From the NCBI RefSeq assembly GCF_002000055.1, contig NZ_MVBD01000002.1:434001-498000 (forward strand): a stretch of 64,000 nt of DNA, in the 5' to 3' direction. Shown here piece after piece: positions 18,041-27,849 of the stretch. The notes beneath the pieces were generated by a model. That model did not search any database and had not been told where the DNA came from. It worked only from the letters and a program-made list of their open reading frames with translations. This DNA comes from Marinicella sediminis. Lineage in GTDB: Bacteria > Pseudomonadota > Gammaproteobacteria > Xanthomonadales > Marinicellaceae. Positions within the stretch are counted from its first letter, which is position 1; every line of letters starts with the position of its first letter. Position numbers and translations under genes: made by a program.

Positions 18041-20329
18041 ATGCTCAGAAATAGCTTTTATATCCTGTTGTTCACCCTGGTTAGCTGGGGTGGTTATCTG
18101 ATCAGTTATCCATCTAACACCCCGCCTGATCTGTACTACGACGGCATATTCCTGGAAAAGATAACCAATCACATCAAGGAAATCAGCAAGCACCCCAGGG
18201 CAATTGGCGATTACCACCACGGCATTGCCCGCATCTATCTGACCAATCAACTGAGCCGTTCTGGGTTGACAGTCAGAAAACAAAAATCCACTGTTTATAG
18301 CAGAGCCAATAAAAATGCAGCGCCGGTTGAAAACATCATCGCCACCTATGAAGGAACCCAGCCTGATGCCCCCACTCTGGTGTTGATGGCTCATTATGAT
18401 GCGGCTGAATTTAATTCAACAGGTGCCGCTGATGATGCCAGCGGTGTGGCCGTCATCCTCGAAGTCGTGCACGCTTATCTGCAAAGCGGCCAGCGACCAG
18501 AAAACAATCTGATGGTGTTGTTAACAGATGCCGAGGAAGTCGGTTTACTGGGCGCACAGGCATTCATCAGGGAACAACTGATGAATCACAACATCAAGCT
18601 GATCATCAATCTGGAAGCCCGTGGCAGCGGCGGCCCGGTGATGATGTGGCCAGAAACCGTGTCGGGTAACAAAGGCTTGATTCAGGCATTTGCGGCGGCT
18701 GATGTGCCTTTACCAGTGACCACCTCACTGCATTATGAAATATATCGCTTATTACCCAATGACACCGACTTGACTCCATTCAATCAACAAGCCGGTATTG
18801 ACGGTTTCAATCTGGCATTCATCGACCATCATTTTAATTACCACACCCGTCAGGACACCCTGGCCAACCTGTCTCCTGACACCTTGGCTCATCAGGTCAT
18901 ACAATTAAAAAGCCTGCTCAGTCATTTTGCCAACACTGATCTGAATCAGCTCACGTCAGAAGACTCGTTGATCTATTTTAACCTGCCAGGTTTGGGGCTG
19001 GTTACCTATGACACCCATCTCAATTATGTGCTTTGGCTGCTGACCTTTTGTTTATGGCTTTATGGCTTGTGGCGCAAACCAGGCCCAGGCACGTCACGCA
19101 AAACCGGCTGGCTTGCTGCGGGATTGGGCGTGTTGCTGATCTCTGCCGGTGTGTTTCTGCTCACCTGGTCGGTGTTGTTTGTCATCCGCCAGGTATTTCC
19201 GGGTCATGCTGACATCCTGCAAGGATTTCCCTACCAGGGACATGCCATGATGTTTGGCTGTCTGCTATCGGGAGCATTACTGGCTACAGCCGGCTGGGGC
19301 CACCGTCACAGTCACCTTCGACAAATCACTCAGCTGCTACAAGGCCTGTGGCTGACACTGATGGCCGTATTGATGTACCACATGCCGGGCAGTGGTTTTT
19401 TAATTTGGCCGGTATTGGGCTCTGCATTGGGACTGGTTGTCTGGCATCACTCGCCCCGCTGGGGTGAACAGCTGCTGTTGATCCTGTTACTGCTCAGCGG
19501 CTGGCTGCTGGGTTCGGTACTGATCAACCTACCCATCGCTCTGGGTGTGGCCATGCTGCCCGCCACGGCCTGTATTCTGACTTTACTTTTGGGACTATAC
19601 AGCCCGGTGTTTCACCCATCCGGCAGTCAATGGCGGGTACTGCTGAGTTGCTGTGTGCCGCTGGCACTGATGTCATGGGCGATGTTTCAAAACCGTCACT
19701 TCACCCCAAACACGGCACACCCCACCAGCTTATCCTACCTGTACAACACGGACACCAATGAGGGGGTTTATTTCAACTATGATTCAATCAATTCCGGTTG
19801 GAATGAGTTCATGTTTACCGGCACAGCATCTGCCGAGGATTTACGACAATTTCGCCAGGCTCATAAAAAGCCTGTACGCCAGTTGCACCGTTTGGCTGAT
19901 CCCATCACCCTGCAACCCATCAAGGCTGAGGTTAATCGTCCTCTGGTTCAAACCGGGAATCAACGCTTGAATATAGAACTGACTGCTCACAGAAACAGCA
20001 AGCTCATTGAAATCTACAGTAAATCAACCATGCGGGTACACCAACTGACCATTGAAGACCGCATTCATGTGTTTGATGAGCCATTGCAGATTGCATCAGG
20101 ACAACGGCTCTTGCGGTACTACTTCAGTGGCAAAAAGCAACTCAAAATTGAATTAATAACTGATCCGGATGAATCCCTCAACTGGTTGATTCAAACCCAC
20201 AGTGTAGACTTATTACAGGATGACCGTTTTGATATCCAGCCCAGGCCGGCACATCAAATGCCTAAGCCTTTCATCAGCACAGACAACCTCATTATTGAGC
20301 AGTCACTGGCGTCTGGCTTTGATCAATAA
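18041..20329 (+). CDS. Membrane-anchored M28-family zinc peptidase
   Basis: 762 residues. An N-terminal hydrophobic anchor (SFYILLFTLVSWGGYLI) is followed by an extracytoplasmic M28 aminopeptidase domain (about residues 40-310) with the zinc ligands and catalytic residues visible in LMAHYDAAEF, GAADDASGVA, LLTDAEEVGLLG, LEARGSGG and HHFNYHTRQDT. Then come about eight hydrophobic segments (330-560) and a C-terminal soluble region. This layout resembles Fxna/ER-metallopeptidase-like M28 proteins. The ATG was preferred over an upstream TTG; no strong Shine-Dalgarno is seen. Its end overlaps the convergent propeller gene by 27 bp. Confidence 0.88.
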   Translation: MLRNSFYILLFTLVSWGGYLISYPSNTPPDLYYDGIFLEKITNHIKEISKHPRAIGDYHHGIARIYLTNQLSRSGLTVRKQKSTVYSRANKNAAPVENIIATYEGTQPDAPTLVLMAHYDAAEFNSTGAADDASGVAVILEVVHAYLQSGQRPENNLMVLLTDAEEVGLLGAQAFIREQLMNHNIKLIINLEARGSGGPVMMWPETVSGNKGLIQAFAAADVPLPVTTSLHYEIYRLLPNDTDLTPFNQQAGIDGFNLAFIDHHFNYHTRQDTLANLSPDTLAHQVIQLKSLLSHFANTDLNQLTSEDSLIYFNLPGLGLVTYDTHLNYVLWLLTFCLWLYGLWRKPGPGTSRKTGWLAAGLGVLLISAGVFLLTWSVLFVIRQVFPGHADILQGFPYQGHAMMFGCLLSGALLATAGWGHRHSHLRQITQLLQGLWLTLMAVLMYHMPGSGFLIWPVLGSALGLVVWHHSPRWGEQLLLILLLLSGWLLGSVLINLPIALGVAMLPATACILTLLLGLYSPVFHPSGSQWRVLLSCCVPLALMSWAMFQNRHFTPNTAHPTSLSYLYNTDTNEGVYFNYDSINSGWNEFMFTGTASAEDLRQFRQAHKKPVRQLHRLADPITLQPIKAEVNRPLVQTGNQRLNIELTAHRNSKLIEIYSKSTMRVHQLTIEDRIHVFDEPLQIASGQRLLRYYFSGKKQLKIELITDPDESLNWLIQTHSVDLLQDDRFDIQPRPAHQMPKPFISTDNLIIEQSLASGFDQ

Positions 20330-21202
20330 GGGCCTGCGGTCATTGGGGTTTTTCAGGCGTGGATCGTTGTTATTGTCCAAAACCAGATAAAAATAATCCG
20401 CATCCACAACCAGTCCCTCGGCATGACCATACTGCATATCCTGATAAGCATATTGCGGGTCTTTGACAATGTGCTCATAGCTCCAAGTTTTACCTTCATG
20501 GTACAAACCATCAGCACCTTTGATCAGTTCATGTATCACATAAGCGTTGCGATGCAAGGCATAAATGACTCCGTCATAGACATACAGCCCGGTTAAATCC
20601 GGATGGCGGTGTGAATCCAGCTGGTGAGCCGTGTCATTGAACACCTGATTGGTCTGGCTGATGATCTGCTCAAATTGCGCATCGAATGTCACTTCTATAA
20701 CGCCCCTGGGTTGTCTCTCAACAGACAATAAAAAGCGCTGATCTCCGAGGTAAGCCACCGCCTCTAAACCGGCATTATGCAGTTGAAATAAACCGGCTTT
20801 GTAGGCCGATTGATACACCCCGTTATGCTCTGGTACCCAGCTCAGGTGACCTTCTGAAACCCTCAGCATCTTGTGATGCACTTCGCTGACTACAAAAAAC
20901 TGTCCCTCAACCACAGTAATGCCTTCCAGATCGAAGCTGGATGCCGATAAGGGATTGGTATCAAGATTGATAGCTACTTCAGCCTGCCACTCACCATCAG
21001 CGTCTGGTTGCAAACGAAAAATGGCGTTGGCATCATCACATACTGTATACAGTTGACCATCCAGGCTGGTCAGCCCAGAAGGTTCAATTGGATAAGTGGT
21101 ATTGATCGGCTTAACCTCATAATCTGTCAACCGGATGCTCTCTTTACCAGCACAGCTTAACTGGCTGAAGAGCAGGCAAAGGACAATTCCACATTTGATC
21201 AT
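20303..21202 (-). CDS. Exported phytase-esterase-like beta-propeller protein
   Basis: 299 residues with a signal sequence ending LLFSQLSCAGKES; the Cys could be lipidated. The body repeats the pattern G-L/I-x-x-x-D/E-G-x-x-Y/F-x-V (GLTSLDGQLYTV, DLEGITVVEGQFFVV, DLTGLYVYDGVIYAL), like the esterase-like/phytase-like propeller family (PF13449 type). The ATG at 21202 is fixed by AAGGAG directly upstream; the earlier in-frame ATG at 21217 would place this Shine-Dalgarno inside the gene. It follows the M14 gene in the same run. Enzyme activity is not established. Confidence 0.7.
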   Translation of the reverse strand: MIKCGIVLCLLFSQLSCAGKESIRLTDYEVKPINTTYPIEPSGLTSLDGQLYTVCDDANAIFRLQPDADGEWQAEVAINLDTNPLSASSFDLEGITVVEGQFFVVSEVHHKMLRVSEGHLSWVPEHNGVYQSAYKAGLFQLHNAGLEAVAYLGDQRFLLSVERQPRGVIEVTFDAQFEQIISQTNQVFNDTAHQLDSHRHPDLTGLYVYDGVIYALHRNAYVIHELIKGADGLYHEGKTWSYEHIVKDPQYAYQDMQYGHAEGLVVDADYFYLVLDNNNDPRLKNPNDRRPLLIKARRQ

Positions 21203-21213
21203 TGAACGCTCCT

Positions 21214-23754
21214 TCATGGTTGTGCATTGAAACCATCAATGAAAATCAGATCGCTTAATTCACAAACACCTGCCGCGGTAATGTGCACATCATCAATCTT
21301 CCAGTCACCGGCTCCTTGTGTGTTGTCAGTTCCCATACGCCACCTGATCATCACTGACTCATTGGCAAAGGCAGCCAGGTCCACTTTGACTTCCGTAAAC
21401 ACACCCAGCGAACCAGTGAATGCCTGCCGGCCGCCCAACGGATTATCAAATCCCCCACTGAGGGTGCCGTTATAACCATTTTGCGTGATGTATGACCCCA
21501 AATCCTGCCAGTCAGTGCCCGCATTGGTGCTGATTTCAATCACACCACCATCATAGTCGGCATTGCCCGATTCAAATTGATGCTTGTGCCAAAATTGCAA
21601 TTCAGCCTGCACTGGCAACGTCATTGCAATCGTCATCAGGCTTTTATCAGTGACGACAGCTTCATTTGTAGATACAAAACTATTGGCTGATCCTGTACTG
21701 TGGTCATCACCTGTCTCCACTCGAAAATCATTGCTGCCCAATGGCGGGTCCACCGACCAGCCTCCCTCACTGATGGCTTCATTGATGTTTGCATAGTCAT
21801 CCACATCATCGGCCAACAAAGATTGTTCACACACAGGTTGCAAGACGATGTTCCGGTTGGTGACCAGCCCACCGGTGGTTTGAACAGCGGCGAGTGACTG
21901 GCTGAAATAACCCAATTTACTGATGTTCAGATCACTGGTGGTGGCGGCGGTTTGTATGCTGTATTGCCCTTGCTGATCAGTGCTGTCCTGGATTCCTGCA
22001 TAGCTCAGCAAGGCTTGCGCCACTGGTGCTCCGGTCAGCGCATCGGTCACCTGCCCGGAGACCGTACCTATGTTGGCCGGATCAATCACATCGACAAACA
22101 CCGCAGATGGTACACCTGTGGTGCCAGTTGCATCGGTGGCCTCCAACCACAAGGTATAACGGCCTTCAGACAACCCAGCAGTGGCAACTGTACCATTGAA
22201 GTTTTCCGTCTTACTGTTGAAGTTCCCATCGCTGGCAGACAGACTGACTGCCGTGGCTGTACCGTCCCATGAAGGCATTGCCAGATAGGCATTCACGGCA
22301 GTGATGTTGTGTGTTGGCTCACTGCCATTGCTGCTGTTGAACTGTAAATCTGTGGCGGTGCCGGCAATGACAAATGCACCACCTGTTTCCACCTGAACAG
22401 GAGTATCAGGCAAGTTCGTCACATCGGGTCCTGAAGCCAGAACATAAGGCATCCGGGATGCCTTGGCCGCATAAATCAATGCCGGCAGATTATCCGGATA
22501 AATGGTGTTTTCAAAAGCATCACAACTGGAGTAAAAGTCCCCTTCTCCCAGTTCAATGGTATATGCCGCCACGCCCAGTGTGCCATAGGCATTGTCATCC
22601 GAAGCGCCATCTGCACCGCCAAGGGTTGCATTGGACTGCTCTGGGCGGTAATTGGAGTAATATGCCATGCGCCTGGCCAGCGTCATCAACTGATCATGGT
22701 TGGGTGCCTGACCCGCACCGTTGGCATAGCCAAAGGGAAACAGAATCAGTTCAGCCACATTGTGTATGTCCAGATAGACACCGGGTTTGGTCAATGGAGC
22801 CGGTGTCACCAGATCATCGGGACGATCATCGGGAAACAGGGTTTTGATGTATTCATTGATGGCTTCGGTTTCCGGTTCACTGACCGCTGATTCGCCACGA
22901 AAAACCTGGCTGCAATCATTGTCACTGGAACCGGTGCCCTCATTCCAGCGAAACAGAAAATTACGGTTCATGTCAACGCCCTGCTGGTTACCATTTAAAC
23001 AATGGTTTTCGTTCATGTTTTTACGCTGATTGGCAAAAGGCTCAGTTTGCGCGATGGTTCTGCCATCCGGATTGCCTTGCAGCAGTAAATGGATTTCGTG
23101 GTAATCAACCAACCAGGTCACATCAGCATCCTGACCATATTGACTCAACAGGTATTCAGCAAACCGGGTCACCAGTTCGGCCGGAGGATACTCCCTGGCA
23201 TGAATGGATCCCATGGCATACAAAACTGGCTTGTCATTCAGCGGCAAATTCTGGTTGGTTATTTTCACCACCTGCATATCATAACCAGCATCACCACCCG
23301 GCGTTTCTTTGTGCCATGAATCACCAATATCTACCAGGCTGACCAAATCTGGATAGGTGCTGGCCATGTTCGCCATGGCGTCATAAGTTTCCTGTACAGT
23401 CCGGTAACAGGGGAAATTATCGATGGTCCGAATGTTGTTTGATCGTTCGTTATGCAGCAATTTGAGGTGTTTATCCATTTGAGGCTGGCTGAGCCTGAGC
23501 CGGAAGCCCAGGCTTTTGAGTTGATTCAACTCCTGATGGCTTTTGACCATCAGCAAGACAGTCTTATTTTTCTCATCCAGTTTCCAAAAATCGATGTCTT
23601 CTTTTAAGTCCAGGACACTGGCTTTGTCAGGATAATCTGCCATCACCACCCAAGGTGGGTTATCTGGCCATTCAGAAGGATTCTGAGAGGCTGTAGACAG
23701 TGCGGGGGTCATCAGCAATAAGCTAATCAATTGAATCTGAGCGGTCTTAGTCAT
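21214..23754 (-). CDS. Secreted M14 zinc carboxypeptidase with C-terminal accessory domains
   Basis: 846 residues. Signal peptide at 1-22; an N-terminal propeptide-like region; M14 catalytic domain (about 105-410) with zinc ligands in MGSIHAREYPP and LDIHNVAEL, substrate Arg/Asn in DMNRNFLFRW and the catalytic Glu in YTIELGEGDF. A carboxypeptidase-regulatory-like domain (GTVSGQVTDALTGAPVAQA, about 560) and a MAM/immune-inhibitor-like beta-sandwich (about 640-830) follow. The protein ends CELSDLIFIDGFNAQP, similar to the end of the exported gene at the right edge of the window. One base separates it from the Kelch gene stop. Confidence 0.92.
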   Translation of the reverse strand: MTKTAQIQLISLLLMTPALSTASQNPSEWPDNPPWVVMADYPDKASVLDLKEDIDFWKLDEKNKTVLLMVKSHQELNQLKSLGFRLRLSQPQMDKHLKLLHNERSNNIRTIDNFPCYRTVQETYDAMANMASTYPDLVSLVDIGDSWHKETPGGDAGYDMQVVKITNQNLPLNDKPVLYAMGSIHAREYPPAELVTRFAEYLLSQYGQDADVTWLVDYHEIHLLLQGNPDGRTIAQTEPFANQRKNMNENHCLNGNQQGVDMNRNFLFRWNEGTGSSDNDCSQVFRGESAVSEPETEAINEYIKTLFPDDRPDDLVTPAPLTKPGVYLDIHNVAELILFPFGYANGAGQAPNHDQLMTLARRMAYYSNYRPEQSNATLGGADGASDDNAYGTLGVAAYTIELGEGDFYSSCDAFENTIYPDNLPALIYAAKASRMPYVLASGPDVTNLPDTPVQVETGGAFVIAGTATDLQFNSSNGSEPTHNITAVNAYLAMPSWDGTATAVSLSASDGNFNSKTENFNGTVATAGLSEGRYTLWLEATDATGTTGVPSAVFVDVIDPANIGTVSGQVTDALTGAPVAQALLSYAGIQDSTDQQGQYSIQTAATTSDLNISKLGYFSQSLAAVQTTGGLVTNRNIVLQPVCEQSLLADDVDDYANINEAISEGGWSVDPPLGSNDFRVETGDDHSTGSANSFVSTNEAVVTDKSLMTIAMTLPVQAELQFWHKHQFESGNADYDGGVIEISTNAGTDWQDLGSYITQNGYNGTLSGGFDNPLGGRQAFTGSLGVFTEVKVDLAAFANESVMIRWRMGTDNTQGAGDWKIDDVHITAAGVCELSDLIFIDGFNAQP

Positions 23755-23755
23755 G

Positions 23756-24805
23756 TCATTCTTTGTTCAGCAACGGAAAGTAAATGATGCCATCATCAAC
23801 CTTTTGGTTGGCCAGCATTCCACCCAAAATGAGCCCCTGATCTCCCAGGCGTAGTAAGCTGCGATGATCCATGGTTGGACTCAGGACATCATGGCTGATT
23901 TCCCAGTTGCGTTGTTGTAAATTGTAAATCCTGAGGTCGCCGGAAGGCGCTGCAGGTTCTTGATTATAACCGATGCCGTTGTAGTTGTAGGGGTTATCAC
24001 TGCCCGCAGCAAACACCAAACGCTGTCGTCCATCATCAGTAGCAGCCATGCGATAGTACGCAACGCCACTGTGGTGTGGAATGGTTTGCCAGGCAATCTT
24101 CGTTGGGTCAGTGACACTGATTTCACCCAGAGCACAAGCCGGGGAAGGTGAAAATGATTTTTTTTCGCCAGACCAACTGACCTTGACCCCATCACAGATC
24201 ACCATTTGATGGCCGATCATGGCACCGGCATGACCAAACACAGGCGGCAATGGATAAGGTGTGGCCTGTTGCCAGGTCAAAGACACCGTGTCCAGCACCT
24301 GTACCAAAGCAACGTTATCAACATCATGCCAACCACTGATGAGGTAGATGTATCGTTGCTGATAAACCAGTGCCACAGTGTCATCAACCGGAGTTGGCAT
24401 CGGCGGCAAAGCCTGCCATCGGTCGGTGCGGGCATCAATTTTCCAGACGTTGGGTACCGACAGTTCACTGTGGTCAGGGGCTACCGTATAGCCACCGAAC
24501 AAATAGACGGCTTCACCAACTGCCACGGCCACCGAGGCCAGCACAGGCGGTTGAGACAATGGGGTTGATAAAGTATGCCATTGCCCGGCTCGCCAGACGG
24601 TGGCCTGATTGGTGATGTCCTGATACCCCTTTCCGGCACGCAGGCCGTTGAAACTGTAAATTTGTGGCTGACCATCCACTGTTAAGGCAGCAACTGCATG
24701 GTTGGTCAGGGGCTGGGGTAAGGAATCTGGTAGTTTGTTGCTGACATCAGGTCGCTGCTGTTGACAAGACAGCAACAACAGACAGCACAGCAGCAGTTTA
24801 AGCAC
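23756..24805 (-). CDS. Kelch-repeat lipoprotein
   Basis: 349 residues, starting GTG at 24805 behind GGAGG. The signal sequence ends LLLLSCQQQ, a lipobox. Kelch-type blades are visible (AVAVGEAVYLFGGYT, RWQALPPMPTPVDD, YIYLISGWHD), so a periplasmic or outer-membrane-anchored beta-propeller is expected. It overlaps the GNAT stop by 8 bp and lies one base from the M14 gene, so the three are co-translated. The function is unknown, probably binding. Confidence 0.75.
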   Translation of the reverse strand: MLKLLLCCLLLLSCQQQRPDVSNKLPDSLPQPLTNHAVAALTVDGQPQIYSFNGLRAGKGYQDITNQATVWRAGQWHTLSTPLSQPPVLASVAVAVGEAVYLFGGYTVAPDHSELSVPNVWKIDARTDRWQALPPMPTPVDDTVALVYQQRYIYLISGWHDVDNVALVQVLDTVSLTWQQATPYPLPPVFGHAGAMIGHQMVICDGVKVSWSGEKKSFSPSPACALGEISVTDPTKIAWQTIPHHSGVAYYRMAATDDGRQRLVFAAGSDNPYNYNGIGYNQEPAAPSGDLRIYNLQQRNWEISHDVLSPTMDHRSLLRLGDQGLILGGMLANQKVDDGIIYFPLLNKE

Positions 24806-25292
24806 CCAGTGACCTCCACATAGTGACGCCACAACCTGTGTGGCCGGTATCCCCCATGCGTTTATCAAGATAGTCAAAGCCATGCTTCTGATACAATTTT
24901 TGCGCAGCTTTCATGGCCGGAACGGTTTCCAGGTAGATGCCTTCGTAGCCGCAGTCAGCAGCCCCTTTGATGCACTTGCGAATCAATTGTTCACCCACAC
25001 CAAGGCCACGCAGGTCAGGTGCCAGGTACATTTTTCTCAACTCAGCGGTGGTACCGGGATCGGTTCCCTGCAAAGAAGCAAATCCTCCAACCCCTTTGAT
25101 GTCACCATTGACCTCAACCACATAATAAGCGCTCAAAGAATGATCATAAGCCTGATACATGTCATCCAGTTCAGCATCCACCCCGGCATAGCCGACTCCT
25201 GCAAGACCGAATTCGGCCAACGTTTCAAGCACCAGGGCTTTGACCGCCGCGTTGTCTTCAGGCTCAATCAGTCTGATGATGGGTTCATTCAT
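24798..25292 (-). CDS. GNAT-family N-acetyltransferase
   Basis: 164 residues. The acetyl-CoA loop is seen as APDLRGLGVGEQLIRKCI (R-G-x-G-V/I-G) with the C-terminal AAQKLYQKHGFDYL motif. ATG AAT GAA at 25292 overlaps the thiI stop by 8 bases; a more upstream start is possible but would extend into thiI. The substrate cannot be inferred. Confidence 0.85.
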   Translation of the reverse strand: MNEPIIRLIEPEDNAAVKALVLETLAEFGLAGVGYAGVDAELDDMYQAYDHSLSAYYVVEVNGDIKGVGGFASLQGTDPGTTAELRKMYLAPDLRGLGVGEQLIRKCIKGAADCGYEGIYLETVPAMKAAQKLYQKHGFDYLDKRMGDTGHTGCGVTMWRSLGA

Positions 25293-26529
25293 TGGTTGCC
25301 TTGATGTGTTCAAGCTCGCCGAAGTTATAAACCACCTCGGTCATTTCAGCCAGCGTGTCGTTCATGATTTCATCGTAATCCGGTAAGTGATTCTCTTCGA
25401 GCTTTTCCAGCAGTGAAGCTTTGGATTTGGTTCTGGGGTTTTTACTGATCAGTGCACAACAGTCTTTGTACGGTTCGCAACACATGTCAAACAGACCCAG
25501 GCGATTCGAGTGCTCAATGATCTGCTCTTTGTTGTAGGTGATCAAAGGCCTCAAAATTGGTGTTTGTATGGCCCTGTTCATGGAGTCAATGTTTTCCAGG
25601 GTTTGCGAAGCCACCTGACCTAGATTGTCACCCGTCACCAGGGCTTTGGCTTCAATGCGCTGCATCACGGCATCGGCCACCCGGGCCATGAATCTCCTGA
25701 ACAGGATCAGGTCATAGGCCAATCCATGTTCCATCAGAGCCATATCAAAATGCGTATACGGCACCACATATAACCGGGTTCGCCCCAACACCGTACTCAA
25801 TTGTCTGACGATGCGGGTGATTTTATAGGCTTCTAAATCTTTGAGGTTGTGATGACTGGCAGAAAAGTGGATGAAATCGACATTGCATCCCCGGTTGGCC
25901 ATCAGCCAGGCAGCTACCGGCGAATCAAAACCACCAGATAACAGGGTCAATACCCGCCCCGTAGATGACACCGGCAAGCCACCTGTTCCATGAATCTTAT
26001 TGGTGTGTACTGCGGTTCCACGAGATGAAATGTTGACATAAAAATACTGATCAGCGTGATTGATATCCACATCGCGCCAGTTACTGTTGTCAGCGATGGT
26101 TTGGGCCAACTGAATGGTCAGGTCATTGGAGTTGATGCGGAAATTTTTATCACTGCGTTTCACATCCAGGGCAAAGGTTTTACCCGGCTGATAGGTCTTT
26201 TGGGCCAGTTCACTGATGATGTCATGAATGGGTTGCATGTCAGGTTGTGCACGCAAAAAGCGGTATTTCTGCTCATCAAACCAATGCACATGGCTGAGCC
26301 AGGCAATACCGGGAATACCGGACAAAGATTCAACCGCTTGTTCAGCCACTTCAGCGGGTGCCGTGCCAACCTCCACAAACAACCGGTCATGAATGGATTT
26401 AACTTCCCAGTCGTGTCCCAGAGAGACCACTTTACGGCGGATGTTTTTGCGCAACCGCTTGACGAAATCCTTGCGATTTTTGCCTTTCAGGGCCAACTCA
26501 GCATAATGAACAATGATGCGGTATTTCAT
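25285..26529 (-). CDS. thiI: tRNA 4-thiouridine synthetase ThiI, form without rhodanese domain
   Basis: 414 residues. N-terminal ferredoxin-like/THUMP region (MKYRIIVHYAELALKGKNR) and a PP-loop LLSGGFDSPVAAW. It adenylates and thiolates U8 of tRNA. The conserved Cys of the core is in the CCEPYKDCCALI stretch, but the protein stops before the C-terminal rhodanese domain present in the E. coli enzyme (about 480 residues). Short ThiI forms are known in many bacteria and archaea; the thiazole-synthesis role is normally tied to the rhodanese domain. The ATG was chosen over a TTG 12 bases upstream. Confidence 0.94.
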   Translation of the reverse strand: MKYRIIVHYAELALKGKNRKDFVKRLRKNIRRKVVSLGHDWEVKSIHDRLFVEVGTAPAEVAEQAVESLSGIPGIAWLSHVHWFDEQKYRFLRAQPDMQPIHDIISELAQKTYQPGKTFALDVKRSDKNFRINSNDLTIQLAQTIADNSNWRDVDINHADQYFYVNISSRGTAVHTNKIHGTGGLPVSSTGRVLTLLSGGFDSPVAAWLMANRGCNVDFIHFSASHHNLKDLEAYKITRIVRQLSTVLGRTRLYVVPYTHFDMALMEHGLAYDLILFRRFMARVADAVMQRIEAKALVTGDNLGQVASQTLENIDSMNRAIQTPILRPLITYNKEQIIEHSNRLGLFDMCCEPYKDCCALISKNPRTKSKASLLEKLEENHLPDYDEIMNDTLAEMTEVVYNFGELEHIKATNE

Positions 26530-26541
26530 GCCTGATGCCAA

Positions 26542-27735
26542 TTAAAAATGAACAGACAATGCCTTCTTGATGCGAGCTATGGCATCCTGCAACACATCAA
26601 TGGAAGTGGCAAAAGACAACCGCACATAACCAGGGGCACCAAATGGTGTGCCAGGCACAACTGCCACACCGGCTTCTTCAAGCAACCAGGTAGACAGTTC
26701 AATGTCGTCATTCACCCCTTCAATACCGGCCACCACTTCGCGCACATCCGGGAAGGCATAAAAGGCCCCATCGCCGGACTGGCAATGGATACCAGGTAAG
26801 TCATTCAATGCCGCCACCAGGTAATCGTGCCGTTCTTTGAACGCTTGCTTCATTTCCACCAGACAATCCTGCGGACCGTTGTAAGCAGCCGTGGCAGCGG
26901 CTTGTGAAATTGAACATGGGTTGGAAGTGCTTTGCGACTGAATTTTACGCATCGCTGTGATGATGTCGGCATGAGCGGCTGCATAACCAATGCGCCAGCC
27001 GGTCATGGCATAGGCTTTGGAAACCCCATTGATGATGATGACCCGGTCCCTGATTTCAGGACACAAGGCCACCATGTTGGCCAATGGTTCAGATCCCCAA
27101 TAAATGTGCTCATAAATGTCATCGGTCGCCACCAGCACATGCGGGTTGTTCTTAATGACATCAGCCAGTTCACTCAGCTCTTGGCGGGTATACGCCTTAC
27201 CTGTTGGGTTACTGGGTGAATTGAGCATCACCAAACGGGTTTTGGGCGTAATGGCCGCCGCCAATTGTGCAGCGGTGAGTTTAAAATCAGCTTCCGCTGT
27301 GGTTTCAACAATCACAGATTCACCGCCGGCCAACAGGGTCATGTCGGGGTATGATACCCAATAAGGTGTTGGAATGATGACTTCATCACCTGGGTTAATC
27401 ACCGCATTGAGCAAATTGAAAATGCTGTGTTTGGCACCACAGGAAACCAGGATTTCATTGGCCTGATAACTGACGTGATTTTCTCTCAGCAGCTTGCCCA
27501 TGATGGCCTGTTTAAGTTCTGGGGTACCGTCGACCGCTGTGTACTTGGTTTGTCCGGCATTGATCGCCTCTATGGCGGCTTGTTTGATGTGATCCGGGGT
27601 ATCAAAATCCGGTTCTCCGGCGCCCAGTCCTATCACATCCTTACCGGCCCTCTTCAGTTCCGCCGCTTTCATACTGACGGCTATGGTGGCAGAGGGTTTT
27701 ACCCGCTTCACCAGATCTGCAACAAAATCGTTCAT
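26542..27735 (-). CDS. Aspartate-type aminotransferase, class I (1-beta subgroup)
   Basis: 397 residues, PLP enzyme of fold type I. Motifs: GLGAGEPDFDTPDHI, PTPYWVSYPDM, NSPSNPTGKAY, the aspartate in ATDDIYEH and the PLP lysine in INGVSKAYAMTGWRIGY, with the substrate Arg near the C-terminus (GYVRLSFA). Most like bacterial aspartate/prephenate aminotransferases of the AspB group. Start at the ATG MNDFVADLV. First gene of a tight minus-strand run ending at 20303. Confidence 0.93.
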   Translation of the reverse strand: MNDFVADLVKRVKPSATIAVSMKAAELKRAGKDVIGLGAGEPDFDTPDHIKQAAIEAINAGQTKYTAVDGTPELKQAIMGKLLRENHVSYQANEILVSCGAKHSIFNLLNAVINPGDEVIIPTPYWVSYPDMTLLAGGESVIVETTAEADFKLTAAQLAAAITPKTRLVMLNSPSNPTGKAYTRQELSELADVIKNNPHVLVATDDIYEHIYWGSEPLANMVALCPEIRDRVIIINGVSKAYAMTGWRIGYAAAHADIITAMRKIQSQSTSNPCSISQAAATAAYNGPQDCLVEMKQAFKERHDYLVAALNDLPGIHCQSGDGAFYAFPDVREVVAGIEGVNDDIELSTWLLEEAGVAVVPGTPFGAPGYVRLSFATSIDVLQDAIARIKKALSVHF

Positions 27736-27849
27736 TCCCGCTGTCAAAGTGTTAAAAACTGCCTATCTTAAGAGACTGTCTACAGATCGCAACCTTTTTC
27801 TTAACTACCTGCCCTTAAGATGACACAGATCATGACATCAGGTCTTGAT

